From: Zunongwangia sp. ESRF-bin46
GTDB lineage: Bacteria > Bacteroidota > Bacteroidia > Flavobacteriales > Flavobacteriaceae
NCBI GenBank assembly: GCA_002631855.1
Contig: NTLF01000006.1
Span: 1 to 32,746 of the forward strand
Direction of reading: 5' to 3'
DNA length: 32,746 bases
The notes beneath the pieces were generated by a model that was not told the origin of the DNA, did no database searches, and saw nothing but the letters and a program-made list of their open reading frames with translations. The position numbers and the translations under genes are program-made. Below, in pieces: positions 18,287-26,681 of the stretch; the stretch's first letter is position 1; each line of letters opens with the position of its first letter.

Positions 18287-19684
18287 ATGACGCACACAGA
18301 TACAATCGTTGCATTAGCCACTCCCTCGGGAGCTGGAGCCATTGCCATAATAAGACTTTCGGGAGGCGATGCCATTAAAATTGCCGCTAATTTATTTACC
18401 TCAGTTTCGGGGAAAGACTTGGCGAAGCAGAAAACGCATACCGTGCATTTAGGCAATATTATGGACGATACCCGTGTAATCGATCAAGTATTGGCAACGG
18501 TTTTTAAAAACCCTAACAGTTATACGGGTGAAAATGTAGTTGAGTTTTCGTGTCACGGTAGTAGCTATATTCAACAAGAAATTATTCAATTATGTCTTCG
18601 GAAAGGTTGCCGAATGGCGCAGGCTGGTGAATTTACCTTACGTGCTTTCCTAAATGGAAAAATGGATTTAAGCCAAGCTGAAGCTGTAGCCGATTTAATC
18701 AGTAGTGATTCAGCTGCTTCACACCAATTGGCCATTCAACAAATGCGTGGCGGTTTTTCTTCTGAAATAAAACAATTACGCCAAGAGTTGTTAGATTTCG
18801 CTTCTTTGATTGAATTGGAACTAGACTTTGCCGAAGAAGATGTAGAATTTGCCAATCGTGATGAGTTTCAGAAACTAATAACCCGCATTACGCACGTTTT
18901 AAAACGCTTAATTGACTCATTTGCTACCGGAAATGTATTGAAAAACGGAATTCCCGTAGCTATTGTAGGCGAACCTAACGTTGGGAAGTCTACACTGTTA
19001 AATGCGTTGCTGAATGAAGAACGTGCCATTGTAAGTGATATTGCTGGTACTACGCGCGATACCATTGAAGATGAAATTACCATTGGTGGTATAGGCTTCC
19101 GGTTTATTGATACAGCTGGCATTAGAGAAACGACCGATACCATTGAAGGCTTAGGGATAAAGAAGACCTTTCAAAAAATGGAGCAAGCGCAGGTGGTTGT
19201 GTTGCTGGTAGACGGTATTCAGTTGACTAGTGGTAGCGATATCATTCAGAAAAGAAAGGTAGAAATAGAAAAAATTAAAAATAAGTTCCCTCAAAAACCC
19301 TTGGTGATTATTGCCAATAAAGTGGATCAACTTTCTAAAGAACAAATTACAACGCTCACTACTGAAATTCCAAATATAAAACTACTTTCAGCAAAAACAG
19401 GTGAAGGGGTTGAAGAACTACAAACCACCCTACTCGATTTTGTAAATACGGGAGCGTTGCGCAACAACGAAACCATTGTTACCAACACGCGCCATTACGA
19501 TTCGCTTTTAAAAGCTTTGGAAGAAATCCATAAAGTACAACAAGGCATTGATAGTAACTTAAGTAGTGATCTCATGGCGATAGACATTCGTCAAGCCTTG
19601 TATTACTTTGGTGAAATTACCGGAGAAATATCGAATGACGAACTACTTGGAAACATATTTGCCAATTTTTGCATCGGGAAGTAA
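18287..19684 (+). CDS. mnmE: tRNA-modifying GTPase MnmE (TrmE/ThdF)
   Basis: MnmE acts with MnmG to install the carboxymethylaminomethyl group on U34 of certain tRNAs. From ATG 18287 the protein is 465 residues and begins THTDTIVALATPSGAGAIAIIRLSG, the standard opening. The G domain shows GEPNVGKST (about 228), DTAGIRET, NKVD and SAKTGEG. The C-terminus is FCIGK, the invariant tail with the catalytic-cycle Cys. Its last codons form a known type of integration target, and a tyrosine recombinase gene begins 172 bp downstream. Confidence 0.97.
   Translation: MTHTDTIVALATPSGAGAIAIIRLSGGDAIKIAANLFTSVSGKDLAKQKTHTVHLGNIMDDTRVIDQVLATVFKNPNSYTGENVVEFSCHGSSYIQQEIIQLCLRKGCRMAQAGEFTLRAFLNGKMDLSQAEAVADLISSDSAASHQLAIQQMRGGFSSEIKQLRQELLDFASLIELELDFAEEDVEFANRDEFQKLITRITHVLKRLIDSFATGNVLKNGIPVAIVGEPNVGKSTLLNALLNEERAIVSDIAGTTRDTIEDEITIGGIGFRFIDTAGIRETTDTIEGLGIKKTFQKMEQAQVVVLLVDGIQLTSGSDIIQKRKVEIEKIKNKFPQKPLVIIANKVDQLSKEQITTLTTEIPNIKLLSAKTGEGVEELQTTLLDFVNTGALRNNETIVTNTRHYDSLLKALEEIHKVQQGIDSNLSSDLMAIDIRQALYYFGEITGEISNDELLGNIFANFCIGK
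19667..19684 (+). other. candidate attachment site (attL) at the 3' end of mnmE
   Basis: TTTTGCATCGGGAAGTAA is the last 18 bp of mnmE. SGI1-type islands are known to integrate at the final 18 bp of mnmE/trmE, which encode the same FCIGK tail. Here an integrase gene lies immediately downstream, reading away from mnmE. No second copy was found by eye in the window, so the call rests on position and precedent. Confidence 0.5.
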
Positions 19685-19794
19685 ACAACGGAAATAAGGG
19701 AAAGGATCATCCAACAATAATCCATAAAGTACTGTCAATGTTGAAAATTAATCTTTTTATTATTTCTTTTAGTTTGACAATAATAGTATATTTC

Positions 19795-19854
19795 GTACAT
19801 CTAACGTACACCTCGTAGTGATATTAAAGTATAAAGGTGTACAAAAGTACATCT
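19795..19854. promoter_or_regulatory. GTACAYCT repeats before the integrase gene
   Basis: GTACATCT (19795-19802), GTACACCT (19806-19813), an inverted AGGTGTAC (19835-19842) and GTACATCT (19847-19854) lie within 60 bp and end 2 bp before the integrase ATG. Such clustered direct and inverted octamers suit integrase/excisionase arm-type sites or a repressor operator. Confidence 0.5.
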
Positions 19855-19856
19855 TT

Positions 19857-20990
19857 ATGAAAATTACACTAAAAAAGAAAAAACTTAAAAGCAACCGTCA
19901 AAGTTTATATATTGAATATTATAAAGGGTCTACAACTACTCCAGAAGGAAAACGTAAGCATCTAAGAGATTTCGAATACTTGGACCTCTACATTATCTTA
20001 AAAGCAAAGACTACTAAAGAAAAACAAGACAATAAGGAAACTTTGGAATTAGCTGAAAATATCTTATCAATCAGAAAAGCTGAACATTTACAGGGGAAAT
20101 ATCAAATTAGAAATACCAAAAGGAAAAAAATTAGATTTCTGGATTATTATGATAAGCTAAAAGAAGCCCGCTACGAAAGTAAAGGCAATTATGATAATTG
20201 GGATGCAGCTGGTATACATCTCAATAACTATTGCCCTATTAATTTAACATTTGAAGAAGTCGATGAAAATTTCATTAAAGGATATCGAAAATATTTAGAC
20301 ACAGAAGCAAAAACTAAAGGAGGTACTCCCTTATCCCAAAATACTAAATATACTTACTTCAATAAATTTCGAGCTTGTCTAAAAAAAGCTTTTGAAGACA
20401 ATTATCTAGACACTAATCTTAGAAAACATGCTAAAGCTTTTAAAATGGGCGAATCCCAAAGAGAGTATCTGACTTTCGATGAAGTGCAAGCATTAAGTAA
20501 TGCCAAATGTAAGTATGATATTTTAAAGAGAGCTTTCTTGTTCAGCTGTGTATCAGGTCTTAGGTGGAGTGATATCAACTCGTTAACTTGGGGTGATGTT
20601 AGAGATGAGAATCAAGGCAGTAGAATTATATTTAGACAACAAAAAACAGATGGGTTAGAATATTTGGACATCTCTGTACAAGCAAGAGAACTTCTAAAAG
20701 GGAGGAAGAATAATTCGGATCGTGTTTTTACGGGATTAAAGTACGGCGCACATTTCAATGCAGAAATATTACGCTGGTGTATGCGTGCTGGTATCACGAA
20801 ACATATCACGTTTCATAGTGCTAGACATACCAACGCAGTCTTATTATTAGAGAATGGTGCTGACATCTACACTGTTTCCAAACGCCTTGGCCATCGTGAG
20901 CTTAGAACGACTGAAATATACACAAAGATTATTGACAAGAAAATGAAAGAGGCTTCTGAGTTGATACCAAAATTGAATCTAAGCTTATGA
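19857..20990 (+). CDS. int: tyrosine recombinase (site-specific integrase), Bacteroidetes type
   Basis: The 377 residues start at ATG 19857. A GTG at 19818 would add 13 residues across the octamer repeats and is less likely. The N-terminal Arm-type domain (SNRQSLYIEYYKG) is followed by a SAM-like core-binding domain (about 95-195) and a catalytic domain. Catalytic residues seen are R in SGLRWSD, K in QQKTDG, HxxR in HSARH, H in LGHREL and the nucleophile Y in TTEIYTK. It presumably integrates and excises the element beginning at mnmE. It lacks an obvious IntI-specific insertion and is not an integron integrase on this evidence. Its stop overlaps the next ATG by 4 bp. Confidence 0.93.
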   Translation: MKITLKKKKLKSNRQSLYIEYYKGSTTTPEGKRKHLRDFEYLDLYIILKAKTTKEKQDNKETLELAENILSIRKAEHLQGKYQIRNTKRKKIRFLDYYDKLKEARYESKGNYDNWDAAGIHLNNYCPINLTFEEVDENFIKGYRKYLDTEAKTKGGTPLSQNTKYTYFNKFRACLKKAFEDNYLDTNLRKHAKAFKMGESQREYLTFDEVQALSNAKCKYDILKRAFLFSCVSGLRWSDINSLTWGDVRDENQGSRIIFRQQKTDGLEYLDISVQARELLKGRKNNSDRVFTGLKYGAHFNAEILRWCMRAGITKHITFHSARHTNAVLLLENGADIYTVSKRLGHRELRTTEIYTKIIDKKMKEASELIPKLNLSL

Positions 20991-22033
20991 TTAAGAATAT
21001 AAAACAAACCGAAGCTTACTATAAATTCATTGGTGAATTAAAAAAAGTCCAAATAACTAATAAAACAGAGAATTCTAGGCTATTAAAACAGGTAATTAAT
21101 CTTTTGGAACTACATAGACATGAATTTTATAAAAATTGTCTCTCATATGAATCGATAGATTTATACCAAAAAACACCTAAGTATATATCTGACAATGAAG
21201 AAAATATACATCGACATCTTCATCAAAACCTAATTAATTATATCACAGAATTTATTGAGCCTGTTCTAACTAGTCATCTTAAGTACATTTTGGGTAATAT
21301 TAAAATTACCTCGGTGTTCTCTCCTGACACTGAAAACCTCTCCTTTATATCAAGCTGTGTCGAAAAGTTACTTAGCCATCTAGTTTTCGATATCTATAGC
21401 CCTCATTATTTTCGTACTGGTCTAGAGCCTGAAGATTTAGTTGAATTATATCTAAAGAAATTACTTGGACATATTCGTAATGATATTGGCTCGATTGAAA
21501 CCATAGAGATAGAAACATTAACTAATAGGCTTGTTGTTATCAAGAGTAAACATGAATGTTTTAAATATTTGACACCCTTCATAGCGGAACTTAATGAAAT
21601 TTCAGACTATTCTTCAAAATTTCAAACCACATATAAACAGGATGATGAGCCGCCCGAACTTGATAATAATATAGGCGATTTATCAAATCGAAAAATTGAA
21701 AAATTAATAGCTATTCTCTCCAAATTCATATATCGACCGACTGAAGCTAATCTTGAAAGTTTGTTGAAAAGTAAAATTGATAACATTCAAAATCCCATAA
21801 CAGTAAAAGTTTACAATCATTTTGCTTTTGCTTTGATTGTTTTAGCTCAAGACAAAGTGATTGACAGAGCCACTATTGATATCTTTATAAAAAATAAATT
21901 TTTGCTAAGTAAAAAAGGACAAACAACCGATGTTAAAGATTTTCAAACTGCAGAATCGAATTTCAAAAAATGGAATAAAAAGGACAAATATAAGAATATC
22001 AAAAATTCTATTATTTCTATTTTGAAAGAATAA
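20987..22033 (+). CDS. unrecognised 348-residue protein of the integrated element
   Basis: No family recognised. The protein is mostly helical and charged (RLLKQVINLLELHRHEFYK at the start, SNRKIEKLIAILSKF in the middle, FKKWNKKDKYKNIKNS at the end), with no signal peptide or membrane segment. It overlaps the integrase gene by ATGA, indicating translational coupling and a role linked to the recombinase or element control. The last 30 residues include a 20-bp sequence that is repeated just downstream. Confidence 0.75.
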   Translation: MIKNIKQTEAYYKFIGELKKVQITNKTENSRLLKQVINLLELHRHEFYKNCLSYESIDLYQKTPKYISDNEENIHRHLHQNLINYITEFIEPVLTSHLKYILGNIKITSVFSPDTENLSFISSCVEKLLSHLVFDIYSPHYFRTGLEPEDLVELYLKKLLGHIRNDIGSIETIEIETLTNRLVVIKSKHECFKYLTPFIAELNEISDYSSKFQTTYKQDDEPPELDNNIGDLSNRKIEKLIAILSKFIYRPTEANLESLLKSKIDNIQNPITVKVYNHFAFALIVLAQDKVIDRATIDIFIKNKFLLSKKGQTTDVKDFQTAESNFKKWNKKDKYKNIKNSIISILKE

Positions 22034-22085
22034 AAACCTGTTAATCAGTTTCTTAAGATCAATCGAATTCTATTATTTCTATTTT
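22004..22085 (+). repeat. 20-bp direct repeat across the 3' end of the 348-residue gene
   Basis: AATTCTATTATTTCTATTTT occurs at 22004-22023 (coding for the C-terminal IISIL) and again exactly at 22066-22085, 62 bp apart. This could be a small duplication or a scar of past rearrangement. Confidence 0.7.
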
Positions 22086-22120
22086 AAAAACTACATTACT
22101 TTCTTCTACCAATATTTGCC

Positions 22121-22152
22121 TTTGTTAACAAACAAAAACAAAGCGCTTTGTT
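22121..22152. promoter_or_regulatory. paired palindromes before the HTH gene
   Basis: TTTGTTAACAAA (22121-22132, 12-bp perfect palindrome) and AACAAAGCGCTTTGTT (22137-22152, 16-bp perfect palindrome) share the AACAAA/TTTGTT half-site. They end 23 bp before the HTH gene start. They look like operators for a dimeric repressor, plausibly autoregulatory. Confidence 0.5.
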
Positions 22153-22175
22153 CAATAACTTAAAAATCTAAAGTA

Positions 22176-22460
22176 ATGAACATATTAAAAATAGAAGAAC
22201 GATTAGATCGGATTGAAAAACTTTTAATCGCAAACAAAAAGGTATTAACTTTTGACGAAGCCTGTGACTATACAGGTATATCTAGAAGCTATTTCTATAA
22301 GTTAACTTCTAAAAATATTTTGCCCTATAGCAAACCAAATGGTAAAATAATCTTTTTTTCTAAAGAGAAGCTTGATGAATGGTTATTACGAAATGAACAG
22401 AAATCAAAGAATGATCTAAAAGACAAAGCTCTAGATTATACTCTTAAAAATAAGAGATAA
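22176..22460 (+). CDS. excisionase-like helix-turn-helix DNA-binding protein
   Basis: This 94-residue protein has an N-terminal coiled segment (ILKIEERLDRIEKLLIA), then a MerR/Xis-type winged HTH: LTFDEACDYTGISRSYFYKLTSKNILPYSKPNGKIIFFSKEKLDEWL. Proteins like this in Bacteroidetes mobile elements act as recombination directionality factors or regulators. It precedes the primase-helicase gene by one base, and palindromes lie in its leader. Confidence 0.85.
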   Translation: MNILKIEERLDRIEKLLIANKKVLTFDEACDYTGISRSYFYKLTSKNILPYSKPNGKIIFFSKEKLDEWLLRNEQKSKNDLKDKALDYTLKNKR

Positions 22461-22461
22461 G

Positions 22462-23673
22462 ATGGAAGATGAATTAGAATACTTCAGAATAGGTACATCT
22501 TATTACAAAATTAACGAAAAGCCACTTATTTCCGGTGAGACAACCAAAGTCTTGGTTCGTTGGCGAAAAGAAACAATTATTGAAGATTTTGGTAAAGCAT
22601 TCTTACGGGATGTTCCAAAACTTGACGGTTTTTGTTGTATACCCAACCATACCAACTATGAACAGTTTGTCAACAACTTCTATAACAAATACCATGAACT
22701 ACCTCATAAACCAAGCAAAATAGGAGAAATCAAAAACTCCATATACTTTGTTGAACATATTTTTGGCGAACAAAAAGAATTGGGACTGGACTACTTAAAA
22801 CTTCTTTTTCTTAGACCCACGCAGACACTTCCAATTCTCTGTTTGGTAAGTCAAGAGCGAGGAACAGGTAAAAGTACTTTTATTCATTGGCTTAAAGCAA
22901 TTTTCGGTCATAATATGACCTATATCAAAGGTGACAGCTTTAGTTCTCAATTTAATTCAGATTGGGCTTCTAAAACTATTATTGCAATGGACGAGGTTTT
23001 CTTTGACAAGAAAGAAATCACAGAACGACTTAAATACCTTTCTACAACCGACAAGGACAAGGTTGAAGCCAAGGGTAAAGACCGCGAAGAAATTGAGTTT
23101 TTCGGAAAGTTTATCCTATGTAGCAACAATGAGGAAAATTTTATAGTAATCGATTCAGATGAAATACGATTCTGGGTAAGAAAAATTAGATCGCTTAAAA
23201 ATGAAGACACTGAGTTTTTATCAAAGCTTAAAAAAGAGATACCAGCGTTTTTACAATATCTAATGGATAGAGAGTTTTCACGTCCTAAAACCACAAGGAT
23301 GTGGTTTTCAGCTGATGAAATAAAAACTAAAGCTCTTAGAAAAGTAGTTTGGCTAAACAATAATGAAATTGAACGAGAAATGGTCTTATGTCTTTATGAG
23401 ATTTTCGACGTTGAGAATTATAACTCATTAAAAGCAACACCACAGGATTTAGTCGCAATCATCAAAAAGATGAGAAGCAAAAACTTTATGACTAATAATA
23501 TCCGAAAAGTCCTAAAAAAGAAATGGAACTTAGATCCATCTTCAAATTCAAATTCTTATAGAGGGTTTGAATATACATCTTATGGAGAGTTCATCGAAAT
23601 AGACCGAAAAGGACGCTTCTATGAAATTCCTAGAAGACTAATCGCAAATATTTTTGATGAAATGATGATGTAG
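22462..23673 (+). CDS. primase-helicase family ATPase (DUF5906-like)
   Basis: The 403-residue protein has a superfamily 3-like helicase core. Walker A is SQERGTGKST near residue 140. The Walker B-like IIAMDEVFF lies near 175, and a sensor-like ILCSNNEENF lies near 215 followed by an Arg-rich DEIRFWVRK. The C-terminal half looks like a winged-helix extension. Its length is that of the helicase alone, without a fused primase-polymerase, and a separate TOPRIM primase follows at 23871. It probably unwinds the excised element during replication. The gene ends in TGATGA repeats that continue into the intergenic cluster. Confidence 0.82.
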   Translation: MEDELEYFRIGTSYYKINEKPLISGETTKVLVRWRKETIIEDFGKAFLRDVPKLDGFCCIPNHTNYEQFVNNFYNKYHELPHKPSKIGEIKNSIYFVEHIFGEQKELGLDYLKLLFLRPTQTLPILCLVSQERGTGKSTFIHWLKAIFGHNMTYIKGDSFSSQFNSDWASKTIIAMDEVFFDKKEITERLKYLSTTDKDKVEAKGKDREEIEFFGKFILCSNNEENFIVIDSDEIRFWVRKIRSLKNEDTEFLSKLKKEIPAFLQYLMDREFSRPKTTRMWFSADEIKTKALRKVVWLNNNEIEREMVLCLYEIFDVENYNSLKATPQDLVAIIKKMRSKNFMTNNIRKVLKKKWNLDPSSNSNSYRGFEYTSYGEFIEIDRKGRFYEIPRRLIANIFDEMMM

Positions 23674-23847
23674 TCTCGTAATTAATTGATAAACAAATTA
23701 TTATACTGTCGTCAAAACTATCATCAAAGTATCATCATTTTAAAAATAATGGCGGTATTACATCACTTTGATGATTGATGAAAAAATGATGACACTTGAA
23801 ACATTAATAAAATCAATACTTAACAAAGCATTGTCATCAATTCATCA
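23655..23847. repeat. iteron-like TGATGA/TCATCA cluster, candidate replication origin or operator
   Basis: TGATGA occurs at 23655, 23663, 23769, 23776 and 23787, and TCATCA at 23721, 23732, 23834 and 23842. ATCATCAAAGT (23720-23730) and ACTTTGATGAT (23765-23775) form a perfect 11-bp inverted repeat. The cluster lies in an AT-rich gap exactly between the helicase and the primase genes, a usual place for the origin of such elements. Confidence 0.6.
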
Positions 23848-23870
23848 AGACACCATTAAACAACACACCA

Positions 23871-24737
23871 ATGAATAAGGAAGTAATGAATTGCGAAAAA
23901 GCTCGTAATATTTCTATTGTGCAAGCACTCGGAAAATTAGGGTATTTTCCTCAAAGAGAAACAAAAAAAGAAGCTTGGTTTTTGAGTCCTTTTAGGTCAG
24001 AAACCCAAGCCTCTTTCAAAGTTTCGAAAAGTAAAAACAAATGGTATGACTTCGGAATTGGAAAAGGAGGAAATACTATTGACTTGATTGTAAGATTAAA
24101 AAATTACTCAGTCAAGGAAACACTTTTATTTTTATCTGCCAGTACCAATAACTCTTTTTCTTTTCAACAGCATCAAAACAACGATGAAAGTAAAACTAGC
24201 TATTCTATTAAAAAGGTAAAGTCATTAGATAATCCGGCATTGCTAAACTATCTAGAAATTAGAAAAATCAATCTAATAGTGGCTAAGAAGTATTGTCAGG
24301 AAGTCTACTATAAAATAAACAATAAAAGTTATTTCGCTATAGCTTTTGAAAACGATCTTGGTGGATTTGAAATCAGGAATAAATACTTTAAAGGAGGCCT
24401 TAAAAGCAAAGCAACTACTCATTTGAAAAATGAATCCAATGTTTTACTTGTATTCGAGGGGTTTATCGACTTTCTATCTTTGTTGACTTTGAATGAGGAG
24501 AAGTTCCAAAAATTTGACCACTTAATTTTAAACTCTCTTTCTTTTGTGGATTCAAAATTAAAGCTATTGACTAATTATAAGGAGATTGAACTTTACTTAG
24601 ATAATGATAAAGCTGGAAAAAAAGCAAGCAAAAAAATCCAAAAGAAATTTAATTTTTCAAAAGATAAGAGTCAATCTTATAGTGGTTATAAAGACTTAAA
24701 TGAATTTTTAAAAGATAAGGATAAAAAAGTCTATTAG
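23871..24737 (+). CDS. TOPRIM-domain primase of the mobile element
   Basis: The 288-residue protein has an N-terminal DnaG zinc-finger-like fold (about 10-90) with WFLSPFRSETQASFKV and WYDFGIGKGGNTIDLI. This part matches the CHC2 region in pattern but lacks the usual zinc-binding Cys/His set. A TOPRIM domain follows, with VFEGFIDFLSL near 200 (catalytic Glu), LYLDNDKAGKKA near 243 (DxD-type acidic pair) and DLNEFL at the end. Such proteins prime replication of plasmids and integrative elements in Bacteroidetes. An alternative start at the second Met, codon 6, is possible. Confidence 0.85.
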   Translation: MNKEVMNCEKARNISIVQALGKLGYFPQRETKKEAWFLSPFRSETQASFKVSKSKNKWYDFGIGKGGNTIDLIVRLKNYSVKETLLFLSASTNNSFSFQQHQNNDESKTSYSIKKVKSLDNPALLNYLEIRKINLIVAKKYCQEVYYKINNKSYFAIAFENDLGGFEIRNKYFKGGLKSKATTHLKNESNVLLVFEGFIDFLSLLTLNEEKFQKFDHLILNSLSFVDSKLKLLTNYKEIELYLDNDKAGKKASKKIQKKFNFSKDKSQSYSGYKDLNEFLKDKDKKVY

Positions 24738-24747
24738 GTGGGTTATT

Positions 24748-24800
24748 CGAGTAGTGTGCTTGTGGCCACAAATAGAATTTGAGACCACAACCACAACTCG
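24748..24800. other. candidate oriT with imperfect inverted repeat
   Basis: CGAGTAGTGTGCTTGTGG (24748-24765) pairs imperfectly with CCACAACCACAACTCG (24785-24800). Inside is the perfect palindrome TTGTGGCCACAA (24760-24771). The site lies just upstream of the mobC-relaxase pair, the normal place for oriT. The nick site cannot be assigned, though the GC-richer segment at 24797-24820 is a candidate. Confidence 0.55.
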
Positions 24801-24837
24801 CTTTTGACTCCCGATTGGTCGCAAAAGAAAAACAAAA

Positions 24838-25137
24838 ATGAACAAAACAGTTACTATAAAACTTAGGATGACTTTACCAGAAAAAAAACGTCTGGAGTAT
24901 AAAGCTAAAGCAGCTGGATTGACCCTAAGTGAATTCGTGCGAAGATGTATTGAACATCGTATCATCAAAGAGCGCTTGACTGAAGAGGAAATCAAAACCT
25001 TGAACCTACTTAAAACGGATAATGTCCGTTGGCAGAAAATAGGCAATATGTTCAGTAAACGGGACCCAAGATTACGAGACGAAGTCGTTGCCTTAAAAGA
25101 TGAATTCAAAAAAATTATTATAGAAAATTTCAGATGA
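24838..25137 (+). CDS. mobC: MobC-like relaxosome accessory protein
   Basis: This 99-residue protein has a ribbon-helix-helix start (TVTIKLRMTLPEKKRLEYKAKAAGLTLSEFVRRC), followed by a helical tail with LTEEEIKTLNLL and RWQKIGNMF. The pattern fits plasmid mobilization MobC proteins, which bind oriT and assist the relaxase. Its stop codon overlaps the relaxase ATG (ATGATGG). Confidence 0.85.
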   Translation: MNKTVTIKLRMTLPEKKRLEYKAKAAGLTLSEFVRRCIEHRIIKERLTEEEIKTLNLLKTDNVRWQKIGNMFSKRDPRLRDEVVALKDEFKKIIIENFR

Positions 25138-26063
25138 TGGCAATTGCAAAATGTATCGGTCATACTAAAAACTCACTGGGCTATGGATGGAATGAAGAAA
25201 AAGATGCTGTAGTAGTGTACCGTAATAATATAATGGGTGAAGATCCAGGAGAAATAAACCAAGAGTTCAAATTGATCCAAGATCAAAATTACCAATGCCC
25301 CAACAACACTATTAGCGTGGTTTTAAGTCTTTCCAGTAAGAATACTGTAGAAGTTGATGACTCAAAATGGGAGGCCATAATTGATGAATATATGCAAGAA
25401 ATGAAATTGGAAGACCATCAAGCGATTGCTTTCAAGCATCAAGATAAAAAGCATTTACACTGCCATCTGTATATAAATAGAGTTAGGTATGATGGCAAGG
25501 CTTACAGCAGTTCTTACATTGGGTATAAAAGCGGATTGGTTGCGGATAAGATTTCTGAAAAACATGGACTTGCCAGACCTATGCAAATGAAAAAGGAAAG
25601 AGAAAAAAAGACCAAGAATATACGAAATGAAATTTATAGAATACACAGCAAGGTAGTTACTTCCCTAAAACAGAAAAACTATGAAAATTACATACACGCT
25701 ATGGCAACCCAGAATGTTACCGTGAAACCTGTTGAAAGCAAGAATGGTCATCTTAATGGGTTTCGGTATTACTACCAAAACCAGAATTTTAAGGCAAGTG
25801 CCATACACCGAAGTATGAGTTTGGCTAATCTACATAGGACTCTTTATGATTCTCAGGATGGATGGCCAGAAATAAAAGACACGCAACCTATGGTTAGTGA
25901 ACATTCAAATACAGTCAATAACAACTATGAGTTTATTCGGCTTCTGGACCACATTTGCAAAATGCTTAGAAAATCTCAATCTATCGACAATTCAGCAGAT
26001 ATTGAAAATGAAGAGTTCAGAAGAAGAAAAAAGAGAAAAAAACGAAGGGGAAGAGGAATTTAA
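25134..26063 (+). CDS. mobA: relaxase / mobilization nuclease (MOBP-like)
   Basis: The 309-residue relaxase nicks oriT and pilots the DNA strand during transfer. The metal-binding HUH signature is clear in KHLHCHLYINRV (His107, His109, His111, Asn115). Tyr17 or Tyr29 near the N-terminus could be the nucleophile. Conserved downstream features include ISEKHGLARPM and the FRYYYQNQNFKASAIHRS segment. The C-terminus is very basic (RRKKRKKRRGRG). No coupling protein or type IV secretion genes are present in the window, so the element would be mobilizable rather than self-transmissible as far as seen. Confidence 0.92.
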   Translation: MMAIAKCIGHTKNSLGYGWNEEKDAVVVYRNNIMGEDPGEINQEFKLIQDQNYQCPNNTISVVLSLSSKNTVEVDDSKWEAIIDEYMQEMKLEDHQAIAFKHQDKKHLHCHLYINRVRYDGKAYSSSYIGYKSGLVADKISEKHGLARPMQMKKEREKKTKNIRNEIYRIHSKVVTSLKQKNYENYIHAMATQNVTVKPVESKNGHLNGFRYYYQNQNFKASAIHRSMSLANLHRTLYDSQDGWPEIKDTQPMVSEHSNTVNNNYEFIRLLDHICKMLRKSQSIDNSADIENEEFRRRKKRKKRRGRGI

Positions 26064-26075
26064 AAATCAACAAAA

Positions 26076-26681
26076 ATGGCAAAAAGCAAAAACGTAATCA
26101 ACAGTGATATTATCATTGCAGATTTATTTGAACTCAAAAATAAAGTGGAGACAATCGAAAAAAACTCTGCTAAAATTGATTCCTATATCAATGAACATTT
26201 GAAGCAAATACCAATTATAGCAGAAAACAATTATAATAGCACGCAGAAATTGGTGAGACTTATGAAAGACAATAGTTGCGTTTTAGATAAACAGTTCAGT
26301 AATTTCAAAAAATTACAAGAAACAACCACAGCAAATCATAAAATCAGCACCGAATCAATTAACAAGATAGATGACAATCACAAGAGTTTAATAGCTGCCT
26401 TTACAAAAGCAGAGCTATTTGAAACATCCAAAAGCCTTAAGAATTTGAAGCATTTCTTCTTTTACGGTATTTCTATTAACTCTCTTATAATCTTAATCAC
26501 TTGTGTCATTCAGATATATTTTTTTAAATCTACAATTACTAAGTTATCAGGGACTCATTACCAAGATGGCTACTCAACAGGTCGGAGTGAAATTATCAAT
26601 AAAATGAACAAGTTTTTAGATGAGCATTCCGAAGTCAAAGACAAATTTTACGAATGGAATACGCAAAATAATGAAAAATAG
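26076..26681 (+). CDS. coiled-coil single-pass membrane protein of the mobilization region
   Basis: The 201 residues contain a long helical, coiled-coil-like N-terminal half (LKNKVETIEKNSAKIDSYINEH, HKSLIAAFTKAELF). One membrane helix follows at about 128-150 (FFFYGISINSLIILITCVIQIYFF), then a short charged tail. No family is recognised. Its place between relaxase and ParA, with 12 bp and overlap respectively, suggests a mobilization accessory role, perhaps tethering the relaxosome or ParA to the membrane. That role is inference. Confidence 0.75.
   Translation: MAKSKNVINSDIIIADLFELKNKVETIEKNSAKIDSYINEHLKQIPIIAENNYNSTQKLVRLMKDNSCVLDKQFSNFKKLQETTTANHKISTESINKIDDNHKSLIAAFTKAELFETSKSLKNLKHFFFYGISINSLIILITCVIQIYFFKSTITKLSGTHYQDGYSTGRSEIINKMNKFLDEHSEVKDKFYEWNTQNNEK

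Noticed and set aside
19857-20990. The tyrosine recombinase as the integron integrase of the cassette array
   Set aside because: It is 8 kb away at the distal end of the array, reads in the opposite direction, and has the Arm-type N-terminus of Bacteroidetes element integrases.
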